Assembly (NCBI RefSeq): GCF_003860465.1 | Contig: NZ_CP034183.1 | Location: 512,501-576,500, forward strand | Direction of reading: 5' to 3' | From: Deinococcus psychrotolerans | Lineage (GTDB): Bacteria; Deinococcota; Deinococci; Deinococcales; Deinococcaceae | DNA length: 64,000 nt | Shown here: positions 7,416 through 15,976 of the stretch, one piece after another | Numbering within the stretch: the first letter of the stretch is position 1 | Layout of the letters: each line of letters starts with the position of its first letter | The notes under the pieces: model-generated | What the model saw: only the letters and a program-made list of their open reading frames with translations | What the model was told of the DNA's origin: nothing | The model's database searches: none | Made by a program: the position numbers and the translations under genes

Positions 7416-8531
7416 GTGATTTACCTTGATTACGCTGCCACCCACCCGATGACGGCTACCGCCCTCTCGGCCTACGCCCACGCCGCCGCCGTGCCGGGCA
7501 ATCCGGCCAGCATTCACGCGGCGGGTCAGGCCGCCCGCGAGCTGCTCGAAGAGGGGAGAGCGGCGTTGGCGGCGGCGCTGGGCGTGCATCCGCTGACCCT
7601 CACGGCCCTGAGCGGCGGCACCGAGGCCGACAACCAGGTGCTGCTCTCCAGCTTCCCCGGCGCGGGCGGTCACCTGATCACCTCCAGCATTGAGCATTCG
7701 GCGGTGCTGGCTCCGGCCCGCTTCCTCGCGGCGCGGGGCGTGGCCGTCACCTTCCTTGAGCCGGACGCCAGCGGCCAGATTGACCCTGAGCAGCTCCGGG
7801 AAGCGCTACGTCCCGACACCAAGTTGGTCAGCATTCACCATGCCAACAACGAAATCGGCGCGGTACAACCGATTGCCGAGTTGGCCGAAATTGCCCACGC
7901 GGGCGGGGCGAAATTTCACACCGACGCGGTGCAGTCGCCCGGCGTGTTGCCCGTCGACTTGCTGTCTTGGAAGGTGGATTACGCCAGTTTCAGCGCCCAC
8001 AAATGGGGCGGGCCGCTCGGCGTGGGCCTGCTCTACGTCCGGCGCGGCCTCGACTTGCCGCCCCTGCTGCTGGGCGGCGGGCAAGAAAAGGGTCTGCGGA
8101 GCGGCACTCAAAACGCTCCCGGCCTTTATGCGGCGGGCTTGAGCCTGCGTGAAGCGGTGGCCGCGCAGCTCCAAACCCACGCCCACCTGCGTGCCCTGAA
8201 TGACCGCCTCACAGCGCGGCTGTCGGGTCACGCGAATGTGCGGGCCAACCACACCCCAGCGGGCAGCCCCAAGGTGGCGTCGTTTACCGCTCTCGGCGCG
8301 GACGGTGAGGCGCTGCTGATGAATTTGGATTTCGCGGGGGTGTGCGTCTCGGCGGGCAGCGCTTGTTCGGCGGGTACCATGCAGCCCAGCCACGTCCTGA
8401 GCGCTCTGGGCCTCAGTGACGCCGACGCCCTTGCTACCGTGCGGCTCAGTTTTGGATTTCAGACCACCACCGGTGAGATTGACGAAGCCGCTTCGGCACT
8501 GCTCAGGGCGGCCACGGCCAGCCGCGCTTAG
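7416..8531 (+). CDS. Cysteine desulfurase, NifS/IscS-like class V PLP enzyme
   Basis: The protein has 371 residues from GTG 7416, chosen because VIYLDYAATHP is the canonical N-terminus and because it falls 14 bases after the PASTA gene stop. The enzyme takes sulfur from cysteine for Fe-S clusters or tRNA thiolation. SGGTEADN (66-73) and EHSA bind PLP. SFSAHKWGG carries the Schiff-base Lys196. SAGSACSAG carries the active-site Cys317. The group (iscS or nifS-like) cannot be fixed because no scaffold or thiI/mnmA partner lies next to it. The 3' end overlaps the convergent diguanylate cyclase gene by four bases. Confidence 0.92.
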   Translation: MIYLDYAATHPMTATALSAYAHAAAVPGNPASIHAAGQAARELLEEGRAALAAALGVHPLTLTALSGGTEADNQVLLSSFPGAGGHLITSSIEHSAVLAPARFLAARGVAVTFLEPDASGQIDPEQLREALRPDTKLVSIHHANNEIGAVQPIAELAEIAHAGGAKFHTDAVQSPGVLPVDLLSWKVDYASFSAHKWGGPLGVGLLYVRRGLDLPPLLLGGGQEKGLRSGTQNAPGLYAAGLSLREAVAAQLQTHAHLRALNDRLTARLSGHANVRANHTPAGSPKVASFTALGADGEALLMNLDFAGVCVSAGSACSAGTMQPSHVLSALGLSDADALATVRLSFGFQTTTGEIDEAASALLRAATASRA

Positions 8532-9649
8532 CGCAAGCTGGTTTCTTGCGGGTGGACATGGTACTGAGCGAGCAACGCCTCGTGCCAGTGAGACGCCACC
8601 TCTACTTTATTTCGTCCGCTGATTTTGGCGGCTTGCAGCGCCCGGTCAGCAAAGCCCAAGAGTTCGACTTGAGCCGCTGGCGGCGTGTTGATAGGGCCGA
8701 CCACGCCGAACGAAGCGGTGACTTGGCCAAACCTGAAGCTGTAGCCAGCCAAGTTGCTGCGGGCCCGCTCGGCCATCAAGCAGGCTTCTGCGCTGCTCAG
8801 GCCCGGCAGGATCATTAAAAATTCCTCGCCGCCCCAGCGGGCCAGCAGACTCGGTTCGCTGAGGTATTGGCCGGCGAGTTGGCCGGCTTGCACCAGCACC
8901 CGGTCGCCTTCTGCGTGGCCGTACTGGTCGTTGATCAACTTGAAATGGTCGAGGTCAAACGAAATCAGGGCGTAAGGCTGCTGGGCTCCGTCGAGGTGAT
9001 CGAGGAGGCGCTGGGCCGCTCGTCGGTTGGGCAGGCCTGTCAGGCTGTCGAGGTAAGCCAGCCGCCGCATCTCCTCGTACTGCTGCCGAACGCGGGCCAC
9101 CACATACTGAATCAGCACGATCAGGATGTTGGACAAAAAGAACTGACTCAGCGAAGCCAGCAAGCGGTCACTGAGTTGCCCAGCTTGCCACAGCGCAGCC
9201 ACCTGAAACGCGGCGATCAGCAAAGTGATCAGCAGCGTGCCGATGACGATCTGGCTGGCCGTTTTCACTCTCCACAGCACAAACGCCATCATGGAGAGCG
9301 CCGGAAACCACATCACGCCCTCGCTGAGCATTTGATGTTCAGGCACGAACGAAGAAAACTGATGGTAAAAAAGAATCACCAAATACAGGCTGATCACCAG
9401 ATACGTCGCGTCCAGCGCTTGTCCGAGTTTGAGCCAGTTGCGGCGCAAGCCGAGCTCCATCATCAGCACCAGCGCGGCGATCAGCGGCAACGCCACTTTG
9501 TCGAGCGAATCGACCGAGTCACGTTGGAAAACCAGTGCCAAGATTGCGGCCACCGTCGCCACCGGAGCGAGCAGCCGAAAACCCTGCCTTTGCAGGTGAC
9601 TGATACTCTCCAAGTGGGTCGGATGACTTAATTCTCTCAAACGCTGCAT
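8528..9649 (-). CDS. Membrane GGDEF diguanylate cyclase
   Basis: The protein has 373 residues. About six hydrophobic helices fill residues 27-185, then the linker RQQYEEMRRLAYLDSLTGLPNRR leads into the cyclase domain. The active loop is RWGGEEF (GGEEF 273-277), with FDLDHFKLINDQYGH as the nucleotide and metal site. It should make cyclic di-GMP from two GTP. The position of the RxxD inhibitory site before the loop reads SEPS, so product inhibition through an I-site is not expected. It is transcribed away from the ABC exporter gene. A -10-like TACAAT lies 11 nt before the ATG. Confidence 0.92.
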   Translation of the reverse strand: MQRLRELSHPTHLESISHLQRQGFRLLAPVATVAAILALVFQRDSVDSLDKVALPLIAALVLMMELGLRRNWLKLGQALDATYLVISLYLVILFYHQFSSFVPEHQMLSEGVMWFPALSMMAFVLWRVKTASQIVIGTLLITLLIAAFQVAALWQAGQLSDRLLASLSQFFLSNILIVLIQYVVARVRQQYEEMRRLAYLDSLTGLPNRRAAQRLLDHLDGAQQPYALISFDLDHFKLINDQYGHAEGDRVLVQAGQLAGQYLSEPSLLARWGGEEFLMILPGLSSAEACLMAERARSNLAGYSFRFGQVTASFGVVGPINTPPAAQVELLGFADRALQAAKISGRNKVEVASHWHEALLAQYHVHPQETSLR

Positions 9650-9764
9650 ACTGGCTCACTATTGTAATCGCTCGCCTCCGAATTCAATATTCTTAACTTA
9701 TCCTTAATCATTCTCAAGTACAGTTTGCTTTTTGAATAAAGATAGGTTCATCTTTTCAAACTGC

Positions 9765-9770
9765 TAATCT
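9765..9770 (+). promoter_or_regulatory. -10 box TAATCT, leaderless ABC exporter
   Basis: TAATCT is followed by six bases and the ATG at 9777. The upstream 9650-9764 is AT-rich and shared with the divergent cyclase gene. Confidence 0.65.
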
Positions 9771-9776
9771 GAACTT

Positions 9777-11621
9777 ATGTTTTCACGTCCCAACGCCCGC
9801 GCCGCTTTGCCAGACACCGGGCCAAATCGCCGCGACCCGGCCAATTTGCTGCGGCTGCTGCACTACGTCAAGCCTTACGTTGGATGGCTGTCGCTGGGCA
9901 TTTTCAGCACCTTGATTTCGGCTGGCCTGAGCTTGGTGTTTCCCAAATTGTTCGGCAACCTGATCGACGCTTCATTTCTCAAGCGGGCGGGGAGCGGCGT
10001 GGCCGACACTGGGCCGCTCGACCGAATCGTGCTGCTGCTGCTGGGAGTGTTCGCGGTGGTGGCGCTGTTTACCGCTCTGCAATCGTTTTTGATTTCGCGG
10101 GTGGGGGTGCGGGTGGTGGCCGACCTGCGCCGAGCGGTGTTTTCGCATCTGCTCACGCTCAGTCCGCGCTTTTTTGCCACGCGGCGCACCGGCGAACTTA
10201 CCAGCCGCCTGACCAGCGACGTATCCACGGTGCAGACGGTGGTCAGCAGCGCTCTAGCGCAACTGCTCAGCCAAGTCGTGACGCTCATTGGCGGCGTCAC
10301 CTTGATGGTGCTGACCAGTTTTCAGCTCAGTTTGTTTACGCTGGCGGTCATTCCGCTGATTATCGGCACGGCGGTGGTGATCGGCCTCCAGATCCGCAAG
10401 GCCGCCCGCGAGGTGCAGGATAAAGTGGCCGCCGCCAACGCCAGCGCCGAGGAAGCCATCAGCGGCGTGCGGGTGGTGCAGAGCTTTACCGCCGAGGACG
10501 TGGAGCGTGAGCGCTACGGCGACGGCGTCGAGCAGTCGTTTGCCGCTTCGCTGCGCCGCATCAAGCTCACGTCACTGATGGCGGGCATCATGACTTTTTT
10601 GGCGTTTGGCAGCTTGGCGGGGGTGCTGTGGTACGGCGGGCGGCAAGTCTTGGTGGGGGCCATCACGCCGGGCAAACTGGTCAGCTTTTTGTTTTATGCG
10701 CTGCAAGTCGGGATCAACGTCGGCGGCCTGACCGGCATTTTTTCGCAAGTTCAAGAAGCGTTGGGCGCTTCCTCGCGCCTCTTCGAGCTGCTCGACACCA
10801 AAAGCGAGTTGCCCGTCAGTGCTGCCCCGCAGCCGCTGAACCGGGTGGTGGGCCACGTCCAGTTCGAAGAGGTCTCGTTTCGGTACGGTGACGAGGGCGA
10901 GCTGCCCACCCTGTCTGGCCTTAACTTGGATGTGTCGCCGGGCCAAACGGTGGCCCTAGTGGGGCCGAGCGGAGCTGGAAAATCCACGCTGGTCAGCTTG
11001 CTGCCGCGCTTTTACGACGTGACCGGCGGCACCCTCAAGGTGGACGGCGTGGACGTGCGGCAAGCCGACTTGGAAGCGCTGCGCCGTCAAGTCGGCTTGG
11101 TGCCGCAGGAGACTTTGCTGTTTTCCGGCAGCGTGGCCGAGAACATTTTGTACGGGCGGCCCAGCGCCAGCCAAGCTGAAGTGCAGAGCGCGGCGCGGGC
11201 GGCCAACGCTGAGGAATTTATCCTGCGACTGCCGCAGGGGTACGCCACGGCCGTCGGTGAGCGCGGTGTGAAATTGTCGGGCGGGCAGCGCCAGCGCGTC
11301 GCCATTGCGCGGGCCATTCTCAAAAATCCCCGCATCCTGATTTTGGACGAAGCCACCAGTGCCCTGGACAACGAATCCGAAGCGCTGGTGCAAGACGCCC
11401 TTGAAAAACTGATGGTGGGCCGCACCACGTTCGTGATTGCTCACCGCCTCAGCACCATTCGCAGCGCCGACTTGATCGTGGTGATGGACGCGGGCTGCAT
11501 CGTGCAGCGCGGGACTCACGCCGAACTCCTGCAACAAGGCGGCCTTTATAAAGACCTCTACGACTTGCAGTTCCGTGCCGAGCGCCGTGAGCAAGGCCCA
11601 CTGGCCGTGCAAGGCATTTAA
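9777..11621 (+). CDS. ABC exporter half-transporter (MsbA/MDR type)
   Basis: The protein has 614 residues, with the membrane domain first (about 35-320, six helices) and then one ATPase domain. Walker A is GPSGAGKST (396-404), the signature LSGGQ is 500-504, Walker B is ILILDE ending at Glu525, and the switch His lies in VIAHRLST. This layout is that of homodimeric exporters that move lipids, peptides or drugs outward; the substrate cannot be assigned. It starts a run with the DsbA-like and VWA genes. A weak hairpin (11622-11637) follows its stop and may lower read-through. Confidence 0.93.
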   Translation: MFSRPNARAALPDTGPNRRDPANLLRLLHYVKPYVGWLSLGIFSTLISAGLSLVFPKLFGNLIDASFLKRAGSGVADTGPLDRIVLLLLGVFAVVALFTALQSFLISRVGVRVVADLRRAVFSHLLTLSPRFFATRRTGELTSRLTSDVSTVQTVVSSALAQLLSQVVTLIGGVTLMVLTSFQLSLFTLAVIPLIIGTAVVIGLQIRKAAREVQDKVAAANASAEEAISGVRVVQSFTAEDVERERYGDGVEQSFAASLRRIKLTSLMAGIMTFLAFGSLAGVLWYGGRQVLVGAITPGKLVSFLFYALQVGINVGGLTGIFSQVQEALGASSRLFELLDTKSELPVSAAPQPLNRVVGHVQFEEVSFRYGDEGELPTLSGLNLDVSPGQTVALVGPSGAGKSTLVSLLPRFYDVTGGTLKVDGVDVRQADLEALRRQVGLVPQETLLFSGSVAENILYGRPSASQAEVQSAARAANAEEFILRLPQGYATAVGERGVKLSGGQRQRVAIARAILKNPRILILDEATSALDNESEALVQDALEKLMVGRTTFVIAHRLSTIRSADLIVVMDAGCIVQRGTHAELLQQGGLYKDLYDLQFRAERREQGPLAVQGI

Positions 11622-11660
11622 GCCGCAATGCTGCGGCCTTGAGCCGTGCTAGCCTCGCTC

Positions 11661-12287
11661 ATGACCCCTACCCTGATCTACTTTGATTTCCTATGCCCTT
11701 ACGCCTGGCGCGGCGTAGAACTGGCCGATCTCTTGCGGCGCGAACACGGCCTGATGTTCGAGCTGCGCCACTTCAGCCTCGTGCAGGGTAACCACAATGA
11801 CAATGCCCAGAGCCGTCACCAGCCGACTTGGTGGCTGACCGATCAAGCGGCAGGCAGTGGCAGCGCGGCCCAAATCGGCAGCTTAGAGGCCTTTTTGGCT
11901 GACCAAGCGGCGGCCCGGCAAAGTGAAGAAAAGCGCTGGGCCTTTGCCCTGGCGCTCTTTAGGGCCGTGCACCGTGACAAAGCCGAGCTGAGTGCCCAGA
12001 CCATCCAAGCCGCCGCCCAGACAGCCAGACTTGATATGGCCCAGTTCCAAACCGACCTGGCAGAGGATGGGGCCCGCCGAGCCGAGCTGCGAACCGATCT
12101 GGCGGCGGCGGCGGAGCAGGGCGTCTTCGGCACGCCGACTTTCGTGCTGCCGGAAGGTCACGCCGCTTACTTCCGTTTTGCCAACCTCGTTTCGCCTGAA
12201 AAAGCGCTCGAAACGTGGCAGCTCTACGTCTCGGTACTGGAAAGTGACGCCCGCATCGAAACCATCAAGCGGGCCAAACGGGCCTGA
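11661..12287 (+). CDS. DsbA/FrnE-family thioredoxin-fold oxidoreductase
   Basis: The protein has 208 residues from ATG 11661 (a GTG at 11646 would add five). The opening TLIYFDFLCPYAWRG has the family strand and a CPYA active motif with a single Cys12 instead of CxxC. EQGVFGTPTFVLPEG near the C-terminus contains the cis-Pro loop (GTPTF), and the helical insertion between them is as in FrnE/HCCA isomerase-like proteins. It has no signal peptide, so it is cytoplasmic. With one Cys it is more likely a glutathione-S-transferase kappa-like or bacillithiol-linked enzyme than a disulfide oxidase; this is inference. Four bases separate it from the next gene. Confidence 0.82.
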   Translation: MTPTLIYFDFLCPYAWRGVELADLLRREHGLMFELRHFSLVQGNHNDNAQSRHQPTWWLTDQAAGSGSAAQIGSLEAFLADQAAARQSEEKRWAFALALFRAVHRDKAELSAQTIQAAAQTARLDMAQFQTDLAEDGARRAELRTDLAAAAEQGVFGTPTFVLPEGHAAYFRFANLVSPEKALETWQLYVSVLESDARIETIKRAKRA

Positions 12288-12290
12288 GCC

Positions 12291-13439
12291 GTGGCGCAAG
12301 GTTCAGCGCTGCTTCCTGAACTCACTGCCTTTGTCGCCAAGTTGCGCCGCGCCGGATTTTCTGCTGGCCCCAGCGAGCTGGCCGGGGCGCTGCGGGCCGC
12401 TGAAGCGCTGGGCCTGCTGGATTTAGCCGCGCTGGAAACGGCTTGGGGGATTGTGTTTGCCCGCAGCAAAGAGCAGGCCGAGCTTTTTGTGCCGCTGTTT
12501 CGGGCACATTTCTTAAAGCCGGACTTGCCCGCGCCGCCTCAAAGCGACGCCGTTCAACCCCAGCCGAGTGAAGACGACAGCCCCCCTTCAGGCGACGCTG
12601 AACCGCTGCCTGCCCAGCAGCAAGGTGCAGCCGAGGCCGAGCCTCTGTCTCCAGATGTTGAAAACGCCAGCGAAGCCGCCCAGTGGCTGCAAACCCGCCT
12701 GAGTCCCCATGCCGCACAGGGAGCGCCCCCTTCTTTGTCCGGCGACGCTCAGCTTTACGCCCAAGCCGCCCGCGCTCTCCTGGGCGTGCGGCTTGGGCAT
12801 TCGCGGCGGTTTCGGCCCACGCCGTTGGGGCAGCGCATTGATCTGCGGGCCACCTTGCAATCGGCGCGGCAAACCGGCGGCGAGGCGATCCGGCTGCGCC
12901 GCAAAGGTCGCCCGCCCCGCCCGCCCAAAGTGGTGCTGGTCTTGGATGGCAGCCGCAGCATGGCTCCCTATGCCGCGCTGCTGCTGCGCTACGCCGCCGC
13001 CCTCTCTGTCCGCAGCCGCTCGGTGGAGGTCTACGCTTTCAGCACTTCGCTGACTCGACTGACTCCCCTGCTGCGGGCCGGGCAAGTTGCGCCCGCCATG
13101 CAGTTGGGCCAAAGCTGGGGCGGCGGCACCCGCATCGGTGAAAATCTGGAGCGGCTGCTGCGCGAAGGCAAAGCCGCGCTGCGGCCCACGACCTTGCTGC
13201 TGATCCTCAGTGACGGCCTCGATACCGGCGAGCCAGCGCAACTGGCCGGGGCGCTCAGTAAACTGCGCCGCCGAGTCGGCGGGGTCATCTGGCTCAATCC
13301 GCTGGCCGCCCAAGACGGGTACCAGCCGCTGGCACGCGGAATGGCGGCGGCTTTGCCGGCCCTAGACGTATTTGTGGGCGTTGAGGACGCCGCCGACCTG
13401 CTGGCCCTCCCCAAAAAAGTGCAGCGGGCGCTGCGTTGA
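12291..13439 (+). CDS. VWA-domain protein, CoxE-like
   Basis: The protein has 382 residues from GTG 12291. An N-terminal helical domain (about 1-80, LTAFVAKLRRAGFSAGPSE) is typical of CoxE-type proteins. An acidic, Pro/Gln-rich linker follows. The von Willebrand A domain starts near 213 with VVLVLDGSRSM, giving a MIDAS of Asp219, Ser221 and Ser223, and GGGTRIGENL supplies the Thr. CoxE proteins usually work with a MoxR AAA+ ATPase to mature metalloenzymes; no MoxR gene lies nearby, so the partner must be elsewhere or absent. Last gene of the ABC-DsbA-VWA run. Confidence 0.85.
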   Translation: MAQGSALLPELTAFVAKLRRAGFSAGPSELAGALRAAEALGLLDLAALETAWGIVFARSKEQAELFVPLFRAHFLKPDLPAPPQSDAVQPQPSEDDSPPSGDAEPLPAQQQGAAEAEPLSPDVENASEAAQWLQTRLSPHAAQGAPPSLSGDAQLYAQAARALLGVRLGHSRRFRPTPLGQRIDLRATLQSARQTGGEAIRLRRKGRPPRPPKVVLVLDGSRSMAPYAALLLRYAAALSVRSRSVEVYAFSTSLTRLTPLLRAGQVAPAMQLGQSWGGGTRIGENLERLLREGKAALRPTTLLLILSDGLDTGEPAQLAGALSKLRRRVGGVIWLNPLAAQDGYQPLARGMAAALPALDVFVGVEDAADLLALPKKVQRALR

Positions 13440-13545
13440 TTTACTGGGCTGATTTGGGACGCTGAACTTGGATTGTTGATGGGGCGGCTGGGCTTTGGAA
13501 CTTTAACGGCATTCGGCTGTCAAGGTCTTGTCAAACGCCGCGCTC

Positions 13546-13551
13546 TACACT
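13546..13551 (+). promoter_or_regulatory. -10 box TACACT upstream of second cyclase
   Basis: TACACT lies eight bases before the ATG at 13560. Upstream, TGTCAA occurs twice (13518 and 13529), possibly a binding repeat. Confidence 0.5.
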
Positions 13552-13559
13552 GAGCGCCA

Positions 13560-14687
13560 ATGGCTCCAGACTCCAGACTTCATTTGCCTCTGCGCGATCC
13601 TGACGGCGAGGCGAGCCGCCGCCGCATCTACACCGCCACGCTGAGCTTCGGGTTGGTGCTGCTGGGCGTCAGTGTGTTTTGGCAGCGCCTGACCGGCGCT
13701 TCGGATTTGTATTTGATCTACGGCGCACCGACGCTGTGGCTGCTGGGCATCTTTAACCTGTGGTGGCTGCTGACCAAGCGCTCCTTGGTGGTGTCCGAGC
13801 GCCTGGGCATCGGGGTGCTGGCGGTGGCCAATGTGGCACGCATTATCTTACTGTGCTTTGAAGCGCCTGCCAGCGGCCTGATCAACAATGGGCCGTACTG
13901 GGGCATGGTTGGAGTCTGCGCACTGGTGTTTTTGGCGTTTGTGCCCAGGCAGTTTTTTGTGTTCAACTTGGCGTATGCCGCGCTGAGTCTGGCTTTGCCC
14001 TGGCTCCTGCCGGGATCGGCGGCGCTCCACAACGTCTTCGAGTGGCTGAGGGTGCAGCTCAATGCGGTGGTGGTGCTGTCGCTGATTTGGGGCCTGGCGT
14101 GGTTCCGCACGCAGCACGCCGCCCAAGCCGTTACCCAAGAACAGCTGCGGCAGATGGCTTTCACTGACCCCCTGACCCAGCTTCCCAACCGCCGCGCCGT
14201 GTATCCGGCAGTGGACGCGCTGCTCAGCGCCGCCGCTCGGGGGCAGGCCGGTTCACTGCTGCTGATCGACCTCGACCACTTCAAACGCGTCAATGACGAG
14301 TGCGGCCACGGCGTCGGGGATGAAGTTCTGGTCGCGGCAGCCAGAGTGCTGCAAAATGCCGTCACCGAAGTGGGGGCCGCGCCGCCGACAGTGGGCCGCT
14401 GGGGCGGGGAGGAATTTATCGTGGTGATGCCGGGAGCTGCCGCCGAGCGTGCCAGGTTCCGTGCTGAGCAGCTCTTGGTCGACTTCCGGGCGCACGCTTG
14501 GCCGCATCACCTGCGCCTGACCATCAGCATCGGCCTCAGCACGGTGCGCCCCGGTGAGGCCTTCAGCACGCTGCTGGCCCGCGCCGATGAGTCCATGTAC
14601 GCGGCCAAGTCAGCAGGACGCGACCGCGTGGGTGTCGAGCACGTCAAGATGGATGACGCGGAGGCCGAGTACGGCCCAGCGCACTGA
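13560..14687 (+). CDS. Membrane GGDEF diguanylate cyclase (second copy type)
   Basis: The protein has 375 residues. Five or six hydrophobic helices lie at about 28-182, followed by the short linker TQEQLRQMAFTDPLTQLPN and a cyclase domain with LIDLDHFKRVNDECGH and RWGGEEF (GGEEF 282-286). The architecture is like the cyclase at 8528-9649, but the sensor region is not closely alike, so they are paralogues with different inputs rather than a recent duplicate. The I-site position has no RxxD. No EAL or HD-GYP phosphodiesterase gene occurs in the window. Confidence 0.92.
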   Translation: MAPDSRLHLPLRDPDGEASRRRIYTATLSFGLVLLGVSVFWQRLTGASDLYLIYGAPTLWLLGIFNLWWLLTKRSLVVSERLGIGVLAVANVARIILLCFEAPASGLINNGPYWGMVGVCALVFLAFVPRQFFVFNLAYAALSLALPWLLPGSAALHNVFEWLRVQLNAVVVLSLIWGLAWFRTQHAAQAVTQEQLRQMAFTDPLTQLPNRRAVYPAVDALLSAAARGQAGSLLLIDLDHFKRVNDECGHGVGDEVLVAAARVLQNAVTEVGAAPPTVGRWGGEEFIVVMPGAAAERARFRAEQLLVDFRAHAWPHHLRLTISIGLSTVRPGEAFSTLLARADESMYAAKSAGRDRVGVEHVKMDDAEAEYGPAH

Positions 14688-14711
14688 AGCGCGTGCCATA
14701 CTCAACGAACT

Positions 14712-15275
14712 ATGGAAGCCGTTCCGATTCTGATGGTGATTTTTGGTGGCATCTTCGGCGGCATCGCGCTGATTACCCGCGTCGACGGCCAAAGTAAGCT
14801 CCGTATTCTCCAAGAAAAGCGGGCCATCGCCGAGCTGGAACAAGCCGCCAAACAGCCTGCGCCGCTGCCCGCGCCCACGCCGGATGACCCCCACGCGGCT
14901 GCGGTGCTGGCCCTGCGCCTGCCGGAACCGCAGCGCTCACAGGCGCTGGAGTTGCTGTGCTTGGTGCAGGACGCGCCCAAAACGCTGGACGCCCGCAGCG
15001 CTTTCCTGATCAAGCAAACCCAAGCCGACTACCTGCCGCAAACATTGCGGGCCTTCCTCGATTTGACGGCGGGGGCACGCCAGCGTCTCTCGGCACAGGG
15101 CATGGACGCCGAAACGTTGCTGAGTGAACAACTCGACCTGATCGGAGCGGGCGTCAAAGAAGCGCTGCGCCTAGACCACGCCGCTGCCGATAGAATGCTG
15201 ACCCAGGGCCGTTTTCTGCGTGAGCGCTTCGCCGCGTCTGAAGCGGGAGAACGGGTGGCCTTGGAGAAGACCTGA
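14712..15275 (+). CDS. Hypothetical single-pass membrane protein
   Basis: The protein has 187 residues. It begins with a hydrophobic helix (EAVPILMVIFGGIFGGIALI) that should anchor it with most of the chain in the cytoplasm. An Ala/Glu-rich stretch and a Pro-rich linker (PAPLPAPTPDDP) follow, then a helical domain with several Leu-rich segments (residues about 75-185). I do not recognise the family. It follows the cyclase gene by 24 bp on the same strand, with CATACT nine bases before its ATG, so it may be co-transcribed or have its own weak promoter. Confidence 0.7.
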   Translation: MEAVPILMVIFGGIFGGIALITRVDGQSKLRILQEKRAIAELEQAAKQPAPLPAPTPDDPHAAAVLALRLPEPQRSQALELLCLVQDAPKTLDARSAFLIKQTQADYLPQTLRAFLDLTAGARQRLSAQGMDAETLLSEQLDLIGAGVKEALRLDHAAADRMLTQGRFLRERFAASEAGERVALEKT

Positions 15276-15540
15276 GCGGAGCGCCCGTTCAGCTGACTCC
15301 CTGTCGCCGGACACCAACCTGCAAGGTATTTTGCTGGGCCGCTTACACGGCCTGAGCGACAGCGTGTTTGCCAGCGTCATGAGGCTTGCTGGAACTGTGG
15401 CTATAGCGGCCTCTACCCAGCCGTACCCGTCTTGGTTTGCGACGGTGCTGCTGGGCTTCATCCAGCCTCTGCTCACCCGCTGGATGTTCAAAAGTTGAGC
15501 CACCTTACGGGACTTGGCCCGCCCTCACAAACTCGCCTGC

Positions 15541-15546
15541 TAGAAT
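15541..15546 (+). promoter_or_regulatory. -10 box TAGAAT, leaderless smpB promoter
   Basis: TAGAAT is followed by seven bases and GTG at 15554. The alternative ATG (15545) lies inside the -10 box and so would not be transcribed. This decides the smpB start. Confidence 0.65.
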
Positions 15547-15553
15547 GCGGCCC

Positions 15554-15976
15554 GTGTATACCAACCGCCGCGCACATTACGACTATGAACTGCTGGAACG
15601 GTTCGAGGCGGGCATCAGTTTAACCGGCAGTGAGGTCAAAAGCATTCGCGCCGGTGGCGTGGATTTCCGCGACGCTTTTGCCCGCTTGCAAGGCCACGAC
15701 CTTGACCTTGAAGGGCTGTACATTCCTGAATACAAAGATGCCAGCTACAACAACCACACCCCCCGCCGCACCCGCCGCCTGCTCTTAAACCGCGAAGAAA
15801 TCGGAAAAATAGAACGCCAACTCAAAATTAAAGGGCTGAGTCTCATTCCCACCCGCCTTTACCAAAAAGGCCGCTTCTTTAAAGTGGAAGTGGCGCTGGC
15901 ACGCGGTAAAAAGCTGCACGACAAGCGCCGCGCCGAGGCCGACAAAGAAGCCCGCAAAGAAATCAGGAACGCATGA
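15554..15976 (+). CDS. smpB: SsrA-binding protein SmpB
   Basis: The protein has 140 residues from GTG 15554, beginning VYTNRRAHYDYELLERFEAG. SmpB binds tmRNA and delivers it to stalled ribosomes. The family marks are GSEVKSIRAGGVDFRDAF, YIPEYKDASYNNH, and the basic tail RGKKLHDKRRAEADKE that mimics mRNA in the decoding path. The upstream stretch 15276-15544 contains no clear gene and no tmRNA. The ATGA at 15973-15976 overlaps the next start, so smpB is coupled to the amidase-like gene. Confidence 0.96.
   Translation: MYTNRRAHYDYELLERFEAGISLTGSEVKSIRAGGVDFRDAFARLQGHDLDLEGLYIPEYKDASYNNHTPRRTRRLLLNREEIGKIERQLKIKGLSLIPTRLYQKGRFFKVEVALARGKKLHDKRRAEADKEARKEIRNA

Noticed and set aside
15276..15544. 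Short frames on both strands (for example 15379-15498 plus, with hydrophobic LLGFIQPLLTRW)
   Set aside because: No SD or -10 spacing for a start and no recognisable family; the stretch also holds no tmRNA, although smpB follows. A small membrane peptide is possible but not supported.
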